Source: Melioribacteraceae bacterium (lineage in GTDB: Bacteria > Bacteroidota > Ignavibacteria > Ignavibacteriales > Melioribacteraceae). From it: 64,000 nucleotides of DNA. How positions within the stretch are numbered: the stretch's first letter is position 1; each line of letters opens with the position of its first letter. This document shows positions 27,020 to 36,226 of this stretch, in pieces. The notes under the pieces were generated by a model, which was not told the origin of the DNA, ran no database searches, and saw only the letters and a program-made list of their open reading frames with translations. Location: positions 1-64,000 of the forward strand of contig JAIOZI010000019.1 in NCBI GenBank assembly GCA_021740785.1, in the 5' to 3' direction. The translations under genes were made by a program, and so were the position numbers.

Positions 27020-27931
27020 ATGAAAAAGAAGATTATTACATTAATTTCTACGACTGTCTTTTCTATTATTTTATGGGGCTTTGTAACACTTTCGGACGAA
27101 TATTTTACAACAATTCAAGTACCGGTCAATTTAGTCGATTTACCTGAGAATATCTCAATTGGGAATCTAAGTACCGAGAGTGTTTCAATTAGTATGAAAG
27201 GTGAGGGCTGGACTTTAGCCGGTTATACATTTGGTCCCGATCGTGAATTAACAATTAAGTCGAAAGAGCAGCTAGGCAAGCAAACAATAGTATTACGGAA
27301 TGCAATTGAACAGAACCCCTGGCTGGCTTCAAATATTCAGATAGTTGAGATTCAACCGGATAGACTTGAATACACACTGGAAAATATTGCCAGTAAGAAA
27401 GTAGAAATAATACCTGATATTACTCTTGATTTTAGACCCGGTTATAAAAAAATATCGGATGTTGTATTAACTCCCGACTCAATTGAAATCTCCGGACCGG
27501 CTTCATTGGTTAAAAGTACTGATTTTGTGAAGACGGTTCAGACGAGATTGAATAATCTTGAGAAAGATGTTTCGGAAACGCTTAGTTTTGAACCTATAAA
27601 AGGAATTAAGTTTAAGCATCCGAATTGTATTATGGAATTTTCCGTACAGAGAATTGTTGATAAATCATTCGATGATATTTTAGTTGCTACACGCAACGTA
27701 CCGCCTGCAAGAGATTTAATTTTATTTCCAAGCAGAATTAAAGTTACGTTGCGGGGCGGTATAAATGTTTTAGCTAAACTGGATGCATCTCAAATATCCG
27801 CATCAATTTCATTTAGAGAAGTTTATAACGATACAACCGGCGGAATTAAACCCAATATCACAATTCCGGATAACACAGAATTAGTTGATATAAAACCAAA
27901 TAGATTAGAATACGTAATAAAGAAATATTAA
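27020..27931 (+). CDS. YbbR-domain (CdaR-like) membrane-anchored protein
   Basis: This is a predicted single-pass protein with an N-terminal membrane anchor (residues of about 4-24, IITLISTTVFSIILWGFV) and a large extracytoplasmic part built of YbbR-like beta modules, with the recurring pattern D-x-I-E-I-S/E-x-x-P near residues 115, 155 and 295. In Firmicutes such proteins (CdaR) control the diadenylate cyclase CdaA; no cdaA lies next to this gene, so that role cannot be claimed. It sits 2 nt before tmk, suggesting an operon with tmk and the carboxyl-terminal protease. Confidence 0.75.
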   Translation: MKKKIITLISTTVFSIILWGFVTLSDEYFTTIQVPVNLVDLPENISIGNLSTESVSISMKGEGWTLAGYTFGPDRELTIKSKEQLGKQTIVLRNAIEQNPWLASNIQIVEIQPDRLEYTLENIASKKVEIIPDITLDFRPGYKKISDVVLTPDSIEISGPASLVKSTDFVKTVQTRLNNLEKDVSETLSFEPIKGIKFKHPNCIMEFSVQRIVDKSFDDILVATRNVPPARDLILFPSRIKVTLRGGINVLAKLDASQISASISFREVYNDTTGGIKPNITIPDNTELVDIKPNRLEYVIKKY

Positions 27932-27932
27932 T

Positions 27933-28568
27933 ATGTTCATAACTTTCGAAGGTCTTGACTTCTGTGGTAAATCTACCCAGGTAAAACTCCTCAAAGATTA
28001 TTTATTAAAAAATAATCACAGGATTGAACTGATTCGCGAACCCGGCGGAACAAAAATATCAGAAAAAATAAGAGATATTTTACTTGATAAGAATAATCAT
28101 GAAATGTTCGATGAGACGGAGTTATTATTGTTTTCCGCCAGCAGGTCACAGTTGGTTAGAGAATTTATAATCCCAAGATTGAAAGAAGGATATTATGTAA
28201 TTTCCGATAGATTCCATGATTCATCAACCGCCTATCAAGGTTACGGCAGAGGTTTGGGTGCCGATTTTGTCGCCAAGCTCAATGATATTGTTATTGGTGA
28301 AGCCTTGCCGGATATTACGTTTTTAATAGATATCCCGGTTGAAGAAGTTTTCAAAAGAAAGAAATTAATAAAGAATGATCAGTTGGATAGGATAGAAGTC
28401 TCTGAAAGAAATTTTTACGAAAATGTGCGAAATGGATATTTGAATCTTGCGAATAACAACAAACGTTTCAAATTAATTGACGGCACAAAATCTATTGATG
28501 AGATTCATCAAATAATAATTAATGATTTAAAAAGACTTGAAGCAAATGAGGTTGGTAATGTTGAATAG
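27933..28568 (+). CDS. tmk: thymidylate kinase
   Basis: This enzyme phosphorylates dTMP to dTDP in DNA precursor synthesis. It has the P-loop FEGLDFCGKST (residues 5-15), REPGGTKISEKIRDILLD, the DRFHDSSTAYQG nucleotide-binding motif and a LID region. Glycine usually follows the Asp of the P-loop (xxDGxGKST); here it is DFCGKS, a variant seen in related lineages. Its 211 residues are normal. It overlaps the start of the downstream protease gene. Confidence 0.96.
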   Translation: MFITFEGLDFCGKSTQVKLLKDYLLKNNHRIELIREPGGTKISEKIRDILLDKNNHEMFDETELLLFSASRSQLVREFIIPRLKEGYYVISDRFHDSSTAYQGYGRGLGADFVAKLNDIVIGEALPDITFLIDIPVEEVFKRKKLIKNDQLDRIEVSERNFYENVRNGYLNLANNNKRFKLIDGTKSIDEIHQIIINDLKRLEANEVGNVE

Positions 28569-30195
28569 ATATAAATTAATTCTCTTTCCTTTAATTGTAA
28601 TAATCTTTGCCGGATTTGTACGAAGTGACAATGATATTTATTACCAGATGTCAAAGAGCATTGATATATTCGGACGGGTATATAAAGAGGTGACGTTAAA
28701 TTATGTTGACAAAGTTGATCCCGAAGAATTTATGCTTGCAGGAATTAAAGGAATGCTGGAATCACTTGATCCGTATACAACATATATCGGAGCCGAACAG
28801 CAGGGCGACATTGATGTAATAACAAAAGGGAAATACGGAGGTATAGGTGCAACTATTGGATTAAGAAATCAAAAGGTTACAATAGTTGACCTAATTGAGG
28901 GTTATTCAGCTCAAAGACAGGGAATGAGAATCGGTGATGTGATTAAGGAAATTGATGATGTGGAAATCAACAAACATAATTATGATGATCTCGGTAGTTT
29001 TTTGAAAGGTGAACCCGGTTCAATTGTAAAAGTTGTGATTGCAAGGGAGGGTGAAGAGCAGGATATTATTTTCAACCTGATCAGGGAAGAAATTGAATTA
29101 AAAAATTTAACTTACTACGGTTTTGTTCCTGAGAACAGCGGGAATGCTTATCTAAAATTAAGCGGATTTTCCAGAACTGCCGGTGATGAAATAAAGGATG
29201 CACTGCTTGAGTTGAAAAAAGAAAATGAAATTGAATCAATTGTATTTGATTTGCGCGGGAATCCTGGTGGCTTACTTGATGCGGCGATTGATGTAAGTGA
29301 GAAATTCCTGGAAAGAAATCATTTAGTGGTTTCGGTGATTGGTAAAGATACTGTTACTGCAAAGGAATATTTTTCCTCAGAAGAGCCGGTTAGCGGAACC
29401 ACGAAATTGGTTGTGCTAGTTGACGAAGGCTCAGCTTCTGCTTCCGAGATTGTAGCGGGTGCAATTCAAGATCATGACCGCGGGATTATTCTTGGTCAAG
29501 TTTCTTTTGGAAAAGGATTGGTACAAACATTATTACCTCTTTCATATGAAACATCTCTTAAAATAACTACTGCCAGGTATTACACACCGAGTGGAAGATG
29601 TATTCAAAAAATCAATTATTCGGAAAACAATGATGTTGTTGAGTATGAATCGCAAAAGCTGGCTGAGTTTTTAACGGATAATAATAGGAAAGTTTATGCT
29701 GGCGGAGGAATTACTCCCGATACTTTGGTATCGAATATGTCCGATTCTTACCAGGTGAAAAATCTTTTAGCGAAAGGGATGTTTTTCAAATTTGCAACTA
29801 TGTTTTATAATGCAGATTCCGATATTAGTTTGGATAGTATTGATGAGGAAGAATTGTTTAATCAATTTTTAGAATTTCTTAAATCAGAAGACTTTGAGTT
29901 TGTTTCTAAATCAAAACGATTATTGAATGAATTAAAAGCAGCAATTAAAGAAGAAGAATTCAACGGTGAAATTTTGAGTACAGTTACAAATCTGGACGAA
30001 AGAATAATAGAAATTGAAACCGAAGAATTGATTAATTACAAATTAGAAATTATATCTAATATTAAAGAGGAATTAGCCTCACGTATTAAGGGCAGAAGCG
30101 CACGAATTATTGAATCATTAAAATCCGATAATCAATTCGAAACAGCCCTAGAACTTCTAGCTGATTCAAAAGTATATGAAAGTTTATTAAAATGA
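28558..30195 (+). CDS. S41 carboxyl-terminal processing protease
   Basis: This is a periplasmic serine protease of the Ctp/Prc family that trims the C-termini of envelope proteins. After an N-terminal membrane or signal segment it has a PDZ domain (KYGGIGATIGL, RIGDVIKEID) and the S41 core. The Ser-Lys pair is S294 in GSASASEIV and K319 in SFGKGLVQ, at the expected 25-residue spacing. A coiled C-terminal extension of about 130 residues, rich in Glu/Lys/Leu, follows the core. ATG at 28558 is chosen because GAGG lies 6 nt upstream; the earlier TTG at 28537 would add residues before the signal sequence. The C-terminal target is unknown. Confidence 0.9.
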   Translation: MLNRYKLILFPLIVIIFAGFVRSDNDIYYQMSKSIDIFGRVYKEVTLNYVDKVDPEEFMLAGIKGMLESLDPYTTYIGAEQQGDIDVITKGKYGGIGATIGLRNQKVTIVDLIEGYSAQRQGMRIGDVIKEIDDVEINKHNYDDLGSFLKGEPGSIVKVVIAREGEEQDIIFNLIREEIELKNLTYYGFVPENSGNAYLKLSGFSRTAGDEIKDALLELKKENEIESIVFDLRGNPGGLLDAAIDVSEKFLERNHLVVSVIGKDTVTAKEYFSSEEPVSGTTKLVVLVDEGSASASEIVAGAIQDHDRGIILGQVSFGKGLVQTLLPLSYETSLKITTARYYTPSGRCIQKINYSENNDVVEYESQKLAEFLTDNNRKVYAGGGITPDTLVSNMSDSYQVKNLLAKGMFFKFATMFYNADSDISLDSIDEEELFNQFLEFLKSEDFEFVSKSKRLLNELKAAIKEEEFNGEILSTVTNLDERIIEIETEELINYKLEIISNIKEELASRIKGRSARIIESLKSDNQFETALELLADSKVYESLLK

Positions 30196-30196
30196 T

Positions 30197-30997
30197 TTGG
30201 ATCTGCTTATCGAAATAGTATTGTTTTTATTATTAGGTGTGATAACCGGGATTGTTGCGGGACTTCTAGGATTGGGCGGCGGAATTGTATTAATGCCTTC
30301 CTTGTTGATAATCTTTCCGCACATTTATAATCTTAATCCCGAATTAACATTTTTTATCGCAGTGGCAACAACTCTTTTGGCGGGAAGTTTTGCCGCCGGC
30401 AGTTCGGCAATCAATCATTTGCATATTCGAAATATAGATTTTAAAAAAAGTGTATTGCTTTCTATCGGACCCGTATTTACCGGTCTGCTGGGTCCGGAAA
30501 TTTATGTTTCATTTCATCCAGCGATAATCAAACCAATACTGGCAGTTATATTTTTATTTGTTTCTGTAAAGCTATTCCTCGAAAAAGACAGCAGTAATAT
30601 TGCAAAGATCAAACTGAATGATATATGGCTCGTGTTCATTGGAATTGTTGTTGGCGCTATATCAGTGATGAGTGGAATTGGCGGAGGGATATTTTTTATA
30701 CCGGTCCTGTTGTATCTATACTCATTTGACATGAAACTTGCTGTTGGAACTGCAACATTCCCCATTACAATTACAATGATCTTTTCTACAATCGGATATG
30801 CAATAGCAAGTGTAGGAACAGAATTCGATTTTCACAATATCGGTTATATAAATTTGGATGCGGGAATTGTACTCGGAGTAGGGGCAGTATTCGGCTCATA
30901 TCTCGGTGTGAAATTAATTGTGCATACACCTGTAGCTATTATTAGGAAAATATTTTCTATATTTTTATTAATATTCATTTACAAATTATTGGCTTAA
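30197..30997 (+). CDS. TauE/SafE-family (TSUP) membrane transporter
   Basis: This is an integral membrane protein of the sulfite/organosulfonate exporter family. It has about eight predicted transmembrane segments in two halves, each with a Gly-rich family motif: GLLGLGGGIVLMPSLL near residue 25 and MSGIGGGIFFIPVLL near 160. TTG at 30197, 1 nt after the protease stop, is the only start that includes the first helix. Substrate unknown; sulfite, sulfoacetate and other anions are known for relatives. Confidence 0.85.
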   Translation: MDLLIEIVLFLLLGVITGIVAGLLGLGGGIVLMPSLLIIFPHIYNLNPELTFFIAVATTLLAGSFAAGSSAINHLHIRNIDFKKSVLLSIGPVFTGLLGPEIYVSFHPAIIKPILAVIFLFVSVKLFLEKDSSNIAKIKLNDIWLVFIGIVVGAISVMSGIGGGIFFIPVLLYLYSFDMKLAVGTATFPITITMIFSTIGYAIASVGTEFDFHNIGYINLDAGIVLGVGAVFGSYLGVKLIVHTPVAIIRKIFSIFLLIFIYKLLA

Positions 30998-30999
30998 AG

Positions 31000-31290
31000 A
31001 TGAACGATCTGAAAATATTGATTTATAGAAATCCGCTGTTTGCAAAATGCCCGGATTGTAAAACACCTGGCTCACTTCACCGCTCAAGGGCACGAAATGC
31101 TTATGAACAAATTATAAAAAAGTTTACGTTTTTTAATATGTATAGATGTCGTGAATGCGGGTGGAGGGGGATGCGATCAACTCTTGTTTTTACACTCGCA
31201 TCATTAAAATCAATTTTTATTTATTTGATTATAGGAGGTGCGGTGGCATTGATTGTAAGATTCATACTCACCAAGTTTATAATAAAATAA
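31000..31290 (+). CDS. small zinc-ribbon membrane protein
   Basis: This 96-residue protein has two CxxC knuckles, C17/C20 (CPDC) and C50/C53 (CREC), that form a probable zinc ribbon on the cytoplasmic side. A basic stretch and one transmembrane helix (IFIYLIIGGAVALIVRFIL) follow at the C-terminus. It starts 2 nt after the transporter gene, so the two are probably co-expressed. No known family is recognised and function is unknown. Confidence 0.65.
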   Translation: MNDLKILIYRNPLFAKCPDCKTPGSLHRSRARNAYEQIIKKFTFFNMYRCRECGWRGMRSTLVFTLASLKSIFIYLIIGGAVALIVRFILTKFIIK

Positions 31291-31395
31291 ATCTTTCAAT
31301 AAATTTTTTTTGAAAAATTCTCATCAATCGATTAATTTTAAAATTCGATTTTTTCGATTAACAATGTGATTAATGATTAGTTAAGTGGAGGAAAT

Positions 31396-33300
31396 ATGTC
31401 AGAAGAAACAAAAACAACTCAAAATTATGAGTTTAAAGCTGAGGTTAAACAGCTTCTAAATATACTTGTACATTCTTTGTATACAAACAGAGATATATTT
31501 TTACGAGAACTAATTTCTAATTCTTCCGATGCATTAGATAAGTTAAGGTTCGAGTCGAATAAAGGAACAGAAATTATTGATAAAGATTTACCGTTGGAGA
31601 TAAATGTTAAATTTGACGCGAAAGAAAATACAATAACAATCCGAGATACCGGCATCGGGATGTCGAAGGATGAAATAATTAAAAACATCGGAACCATTGC
31701 TAAATCGGGTACTTCGGAATTTCTTGAACAGTTGGCAAAAAATAAAGAGAGCGCAAGTAATTTAATCGGAAAATTTGGAGTTGGATTCTATTCCGTATTT
31801 ATGGTAGCTGATAAAGTGGTGCTTAAAAGTAAGTCTTATAAAAAAGATGAAAAGGCGGTTCGCTGGGAATCCGATGGTTTAGGTACTTATGAAATGGAAG
31901 AAACCGGCGGTGTGATTCGTGGAACAACAATTGAAATTCATCTAAAAGAAGATGCAAAAGAATTGGCAGAAGAATACCGGTTAGAGAGTATCATCAAGAA
32001 GCATTCTAATTTCATAAACTTCCCGATTTACCTTAGTGAAAAAAGAGTAAATACGGTTTCGGCAATATGGCGCGAACCAAAATCTTCTATCAAAAAGGAA
32101 CAGTACACAGAATTCTATAAATTCCTCACCTATGACAGTGAAGAACCGTTTGAAATTATTCATAAATCAGTTGACGCCCCGATTCAGTTCAGCGCCTTGC
32201 TGTTCATACCTAAGAAGAATTTTGATATGTTCGGATTTTCCAGGGAAAATTACGGGTTGGATTTATACGTACGCCGGGTTCTCATTCAGCATCAAAACAA
32301 AGACATGCTTCCTGAATACCTTTCATTTGTAAAAGGTGTTGTTGATTCCGAGGACTTGCCGCTAAATATCTCACGTGAAACACTTCAGGAAAATTTAATT
32401 TTTACGAAGATTGCCAATAGTGTTACATCACAGGTGCTGAGTCATTTATCAAAATTAGCTGAAGATGATCCTCAACGATATACTGAGTTTTGGAATGAGC
32501 ACGGAAAGGTATTCCGGCTCGGTTATTCTGATTTTACCAATTTGGAAAAATATCAAGAATTGATAAGATTTAATTCGTCAAAAGTCGACAGCGTGAAAGA
32601 TCTTGTCTCATTTGCAGATTATACATCAAGGATGAAAGAATCACAGAAAGAAATCTATTATGTATTTGGTCAATCTCGCGGTGCGATTGAATCCGATCCC
32701 CATTTGGAAATATTCAAGAGTAAGGGAGTAGAAGTGCTCTACTTATTCGACCCGGTTGAGGAATTGGTAATGAGTTCAATTAGAAAATATAAGGATTATG
32801 AGCTTAAATCTGTTGACCAGGTTGATCTTTCTAAAATTGACAAGTTGGAAACCGTTGATGAAAAGAAAACTGATGTTGAAGAAATTTCGAAAGAAGATTC
32901 CAAAGCAATGAAAGGTTTTGTTGACCGTGTTAAAGAAATCTTAGGCGACCGTGTTAAAGATGTAAAAATTTCCAAGCGGTTGAAAGACAGTCCTGCTGTG
33001 TTAGTTAATCCTGATGATACTACTTCATCGACAATGCAGAAAATAATGCATATTACGAATCAGGATAAATCGATTCCTAAAAAGATATTTGAAATTAATC
33101 AAGATCATAAAATGATTAGAAATCTTTTAACCGCATATAAATCCGACGCCAACGATGAATATGTGAAAAATGTAATTGAGCAGTTGTACGAGTCTTATTT
33201 GATGTTGGATGGATATTTAGATGATCCGCACATGATGGTTAAGAGAATAAACAAACTCATGGAACAATCAAGTGATTGGTATAATTCAGTAAAAAATTAA
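31396..33300 (+). CDS. htpG: molecular chaperone HtpG (Hsp90)
   Basis: This is the bacterial Hsp90 ATPase chaperone. The N-terminal GHKL ATP site is clear: RELISNSSDALDKLR, DTGIGMSKDEI, GTIAKSGTSEF and GKFGVGFYSVFMVAD. The middle domain has SRETLQENLIF with the catalytic-loop Arg, and the C-terminal dimerisation domain ends near residue 625. Its 634 residues are standard. The start has a strong GGAGGAAAT. The upstream 105 nt are AT-rich, with repeated TCGATTA words but no CIRCE element. A palindromic repeat element begins 2 nt after the stop. Confidence 0.98.
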   Translation: MSEETKTTQNYEFKAEVKQLLNILVHSLYTNRDIFLRELISNSSDALDKLRFESNKGTEIIDKDLPLEINVKFDAKENTITIRDTGIGMSKDEIIKNIGTIAKSGTSEFLEQLAKNKESASNLIGKFGVGFYSVFMVADKVVLKSKSYKKDEKAVRWESDGLGTYEMEETGGVIRGTTIEIHLKEDAKELAEEYRLESIIKKHSNFINFPIYLSEKRVNTVSAIWREPKSSIKKEQYTEFYKFLTYDSEEPFEIIHKSVDAPIQFSALLFIPKKNFDMFGFSRENYGLDLYVRRVLIQHQNKDMLPEYLSFVKGVVDSEDLPLNISRETLQENLIFTKIANSVTSQVLSHLSKLAEDDPQRYTEFWNEHGKVFRLGYSDFTNLEKYQELIRFNSSKVDSVKDLVSFADYTSRMKESQKEIYYVFGQSRGAIESDPHLEIFKSKGVEVLYLFDPVEELVMSSIRKYKDYELKSVDQVDLSKIDKLETVDEKKTDVEEISKEDSKAMKGFVDRVKEILGDRVKDVKISKRLKDSPAVLVNPDDTTSSTMQKIMHITNQDKSIPKKIFEINQDHKMIRNLLTAYKSDANDEYVKNVIEQLYESYLMLDGYLDDPHMMVKRINKLMEQSSDWYNSVKN

Positions 33301-33301
33301 T

Positions 33302-33517
33302 CCTAAAAAATTCATTGGAAATGAATTTTTTGCTGCTAGCCGCTTATAAAATGTTTTAATAAAACATTTTATGTTGCGGGATTAACCCCGACAATTTGTA
33401 AGAAAAATATTTTACTCAAATAACGAATACCAAAATTTCTATATGACTAAGTATTTGATATTTCACAACTTACAAATTGTCGGCCCGAAGGGCAGATTTT
33501 CCAATGGAAAATCTGGG
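33302..33517 (+). repeat. dispersed palindromic repeat element, copy 2
   Basis: This is the second copy of the 215-bp element at 19942, in the same orientation and also directly 3' of a housekeeping gene. All inverted repeats are kept: AAAAAATTCATT-GGA-AATGAATTTTTT is a perfect 12-bp stem here; ATAAAATGTTTTA/TAAAACATTTTAT is kept with an extra centre base; CGGGATTAACCCCG has one mismatch; GACAATTTGTAAG (33390-33402) and CTTACAAATTGTC (33469-33481) are identical to copy 1; CAGATTTTCCA/TGGAAAATCTG is identical, with a changed centre base. Confidence 0.85.
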
Positions 33518-33548
33518 ATAATTTTTATTTTTACAGGGAATTCTTGAA

Positions 33549-33584
33549 ATCCTGCCGGGAGATATTTTTCGGCGGGATTTTTTT
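33549..33584. terminator. intrinsic terminator between htpG and the exonuclease/GIY-YIG gene
   Basis: A 9-bp stem (ATCCTGCCG with CGGCGGGAT, one G-T pair) has a 12-nt loop and is followed by T7 on the plus strand. It ends transcription from htpG and the repeat element. The converging minus-strand gene ends at its edge. Confidence 0.8.
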
Positions 33585-35259
33585 ATGTCCTCTTGTACCT
33601 AGAAATTTTTGGTTCACCGATTCTACTGAAAAGTTCTTCCCTCGACGAGTAATTTTTAAGATAGTGAATTTTCACTTTGGTATTATTTCTAACTAGCCAG
33701 CTCAAAGCAATTTTTAACTGTTCCAAATCCTTTTTCCCTACATCCGGAAACAATGAAATTGTATCCGCATAAAAATGTTCCACAGCATCATCGAAAGAGC
33801 ATCTATCCTCAGTAATGTCATTTTTAATGATAACTCTTCCGTTAATAAATAAAACATAATCTTTGCTTATTGTTTCATTTACGGTAATCAATACATTTGA
33901 ACGGTTAATTGGTTCGGAAATTATTGATCCCCGGTTCAACTGTTTCAGAATTAGGTTTACGGTGTCACGTTTTTCGGCAGCCTGCTCAAATTTCTGCAGC
34001 TCCGAAAAGTTCTTCATCTGATTTAATAATCTATCAACTGCAGGCTGACTTTCACCGCACAAAAAATCATTCATCTTTTGAATCTCTTGCTTGTAATCAT
34101 TCTTACATTCAATTATGCACGGAGCTAGGCATCTCTCTATATCAGCAAGGTAACATTTTTTGTTTTTATTAAATTCTTTGTCCTTGCATTCACGTATCAG
34201 GAATGTTTTATCAATTATTTCAACAAGAGTTTTCGCAGTATCCCGGTTTTGATAGGGACCGTAATAATCATTCCCGTCGAAATCAAGGTCGGAAACAATT
34301 TCAATGTTCGGATATTCATGCGTCATATTCACACGTATAAAATAACTTTGTGGATATTTTTTAAGCATTGTATTCAAGCGGGGATTATGGTGCTTTATCA
34401 ATGTTGTTTCCGCAAGCAAAGCTGTTAATTCCGAATTAGTAGATTTAAAATCCAATCTTGATGCAAGCCTTGTGATTTTTTTTGCCTTGCGCATCGCACT
34501 GTTCGAAAAATAATTCTTTACTCTTTTTGATAACGATTTTGCTTTCCCGATATAAATTATATTATCCTTTGCATCTTTGAAGAAATATACACCGGGTGTC
34601 TCCGGAATTTTCACAAGATCATCTGCAAGTTTCTTTTTTATTATTCTAAAATTTGGTTTCGATACCGGGAGGGATTGAAAATTAATAAGGTCGTTAAGTG
34701 ATTCTATATCAAATTCATCCTTGCTCTTTTTAATCATCTTAATTAACAATTTGGCTGTAACGGTAGAATCTCCCAAAGCACGGTGAACATTTTTATGACG
34801 AATTTTTAAAGATCTTGTGAGAGCGCCCAGTGACTTGCTTTTCAATTCCGGGTATAGTTTTCTTGCCAGTTTAAGTGTGCATAACTTAGGATTATCAATA
34901 AGCTGGATTTCCGCTCTTTCGAATTCTGCTTTTAAAAAGGAGTAATCAAATTGCAAATTGTGCGCTACAATAGTCGCATCACCGATGAAGTCAATTATTT
35001 GTCCGGTCAAGTCTTCAAAGTAAGGAGCATCCTCAACATCCGAATTAGTTATACCGGTTAATACAGTAATATTATAAGGGATTCTCTGAAGAGGATTTAT
35101 AAATGATTGAAAGGTTTCGGTGATTTTCATTTTTTTTACTTTTACAATCCCAATCTCAATTACTCGTCCGAGCCTGGCGGAAGTGCCGGTAGTCTCGAAA
35201 TCTAGTACGGCGAATTCGGATTTATCAACCGGGATATCAGTAAGCGGAATTTGCGGCAT
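33583..35259 (-). CDS. DEDDh exonuclease fused to GIY-YIG nuclease (DnaQ-UvrC-like/Cho-like)
   Basis: This is a two-nuclease protein. Residues of about 15-175 form a DnaQ-type 3'-5' exonuclease: VLDFETTGTS (first Asp and Glu), a VAHNLQFDYSFL block and HRALGDSTVTAKLL (His and last Asp). Residues of about 215-300 form a UvrC/Cho-type GIY-YIG domain (TPGVYFFKDAKDNIIYIGKAKSLSKR). A UVR-like helical pair (ELQKFEQAAEKRDTV) lies near 440. The EndoV-like and HhH domains of true UvrC are absent; a genuine uvrC lies at 63.2 kb. Similar fusions are known in actinobacteria. It is probably an auxiliary repair nuclease and is divergent from ymdB. Confidence 0.88.
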   Translation of the reverse strand: MPQIPLTDIPVDKSEFAVLDFETTGTSARLGRVIEIGIVKVKKMKITETFQSFINPLQRIPYNITVLTGITNSDVEDAPYFEDLTGQIIDFIGDATIVAHNLQFDYSFLKAEFERAEIQLIDNPKLCTLKLARKLYPELKSKSLGALTRSLKIRHKNVHRALGDSTVTAKLLIKMIKKSKDEFDIESLNDLINFQSLPVSKPNFRIIKKKLADDLVKIPETPGVYFFKDAKDNIIYIGKAKSLSKRVKNYFSNSAMRKAKKITRLASRLDFKSTNSELTALLAETTLIKHHNPRLNTMLKKYPQSYFIRVNMTHEYPNIEIVSDLDFDGNDYYGPYQNRDTAKTLVEIIDKTFLIRECKDKEFNKNKKCYLADIERCLAPCIIECKNDYKQEIQKMNDFLCGESQPAVDRLLNQMKNFSELQKFEQAAEKRDTVNLILKQLNRGSIISEPINRSNVLITVNETISKDYVLFINGRVIIKNDITEDRCSFDDAVEHFYADTISLFPDVGKKDLEQLKIALSWLVRNNTKVKIHYLKNYSSREELFSRIGEPKISRYKRT

Positions 35260-35399
35260 TCTCTGTATTACCTTCCTGTATTCTTAATATAATTGTCCAA
35301 ATTTATTTATTCATCGGAGTCAAAACAACTTTTTTCATATATCAAATTTTAATATGCGTTATTATTTCGATATATTTATGGACAAAAATTTAGGCTTAC

Positions 35400-36200
35400 A
35401 TGCATATAAATATTCTTTTTATTGGCGATATAGTTGGTAAACCGGGCTTGGAGATTGTTCAGACTTGGCTTCCGAGTATAGAGAAAAAATATAACGCAGA
35501 TATCGTTATAGCTAACGGTGAAAATGCTTCCGATGGAAAAGGCTGTACTGAAAAGGAAGGAAAAATTTTATTTGATCTTGGCATTAAAGTACTTACCGGT
35601 GGTAATCATACATGGGATAAACATCAAGCGCAGGATTATCTGCGCAGCGAACCGAGAGTTTTGAGACCGCAAAACTATCCCAAAGGCACTTACGGCGGCG
35701 GCGTTTATGTGGCTGATTCAAAAAAGGGAAAGGTTGGAGTTATCAATCTACAGGGAAGAGCTTTTATGGCTCCGATTGATTGTCCTTTTCGAACGGCTGA
35801 ATGGGCTTTGAAAAAAATTGGATCTGATACGAAAGTGATACTTGTCGACTTCCATGCTGAAGCAACTGCTGAAAAACTTTCGCTGGTAAATTTTCTGGAT
35901 GGTAAAATAAGTATATTAATCGGAACGCATACACATATTCAAACTGCTGATGAACGGATATTCCCCAAAGGTACCGGTTACATTACAGATGTTGGCATGA
36001 CAGGTCCCTATGATTCGGTAATCGGCATGAAAACCGATGCGGCTGTGAATAGGTTTTTATTTCAAACTCCTCAAAAATATCAGCCGGCAACGGATAACGT
36101 TCACCTCAGCGCTGTGTTTGCAAAAATAGATATCGATACGGGAAAAACAGTAGAGATTGAAAGAATTTTCTTCCCGGATTTCGAAAAGAAAGAAAGTTAA
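35400..36200 (+). CDS. ymdB: YmdB-family metallophosphoesterase
   Basis: This is a dinuclear metal phosphoesterase of the TIGR00282 family; the Bacillus homologue hydrolyses 2',3'-cyclic nucleotides and affects biofilm choice. The visible metal-site motifs are FIGDIVGKPG (Asp), NGENASDGKG (Asn/Glu), GGNHTWDK (Asn-His), DFHAEATAEK and GTHTHIQTAD (His pair). Its 266 residues match the family. ATG at 35400 has no strong Shine-Dalgarno. The 140-bp divergent gap before it shows no clear promoter box. Twenty-six nt separate it from folD. Confidence 0.92.
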   Translation: MHINILFIGDIVGKPGLEIVQTWLPSIEKKYNADIVIANGENASDGKGCTEKEGKILFDLGIKVLTGGNHTWDKHQAQDYLRSEPRVLRPQNYPKGTYGGGVYVADSKKGKVGVINLQGRAFMAPIDCPFRTAEWALKKIGSDTKVILVDFHAEATAEKLSLVNFLDGKISILIGTHTHIQTADERIFPKGTGYITDVGMTGPYDSVIGMKTDAAVNRFLFQTPQKYQPATDNVHLSAVFAKIDIDTGKTVEIERIFFPDFEKKES

Positions 36201-36226
36201 AATGTAATTGCAGAAGGAATTTATTG

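Noticed and set aside
31291-31395. CIRCE or other heat-shock operator before htpG
   Set aside because: No TTAGCACTC-N9-GAGTGCTAA is found. The repeated TCGATTA words are too short and AT-rich to call.
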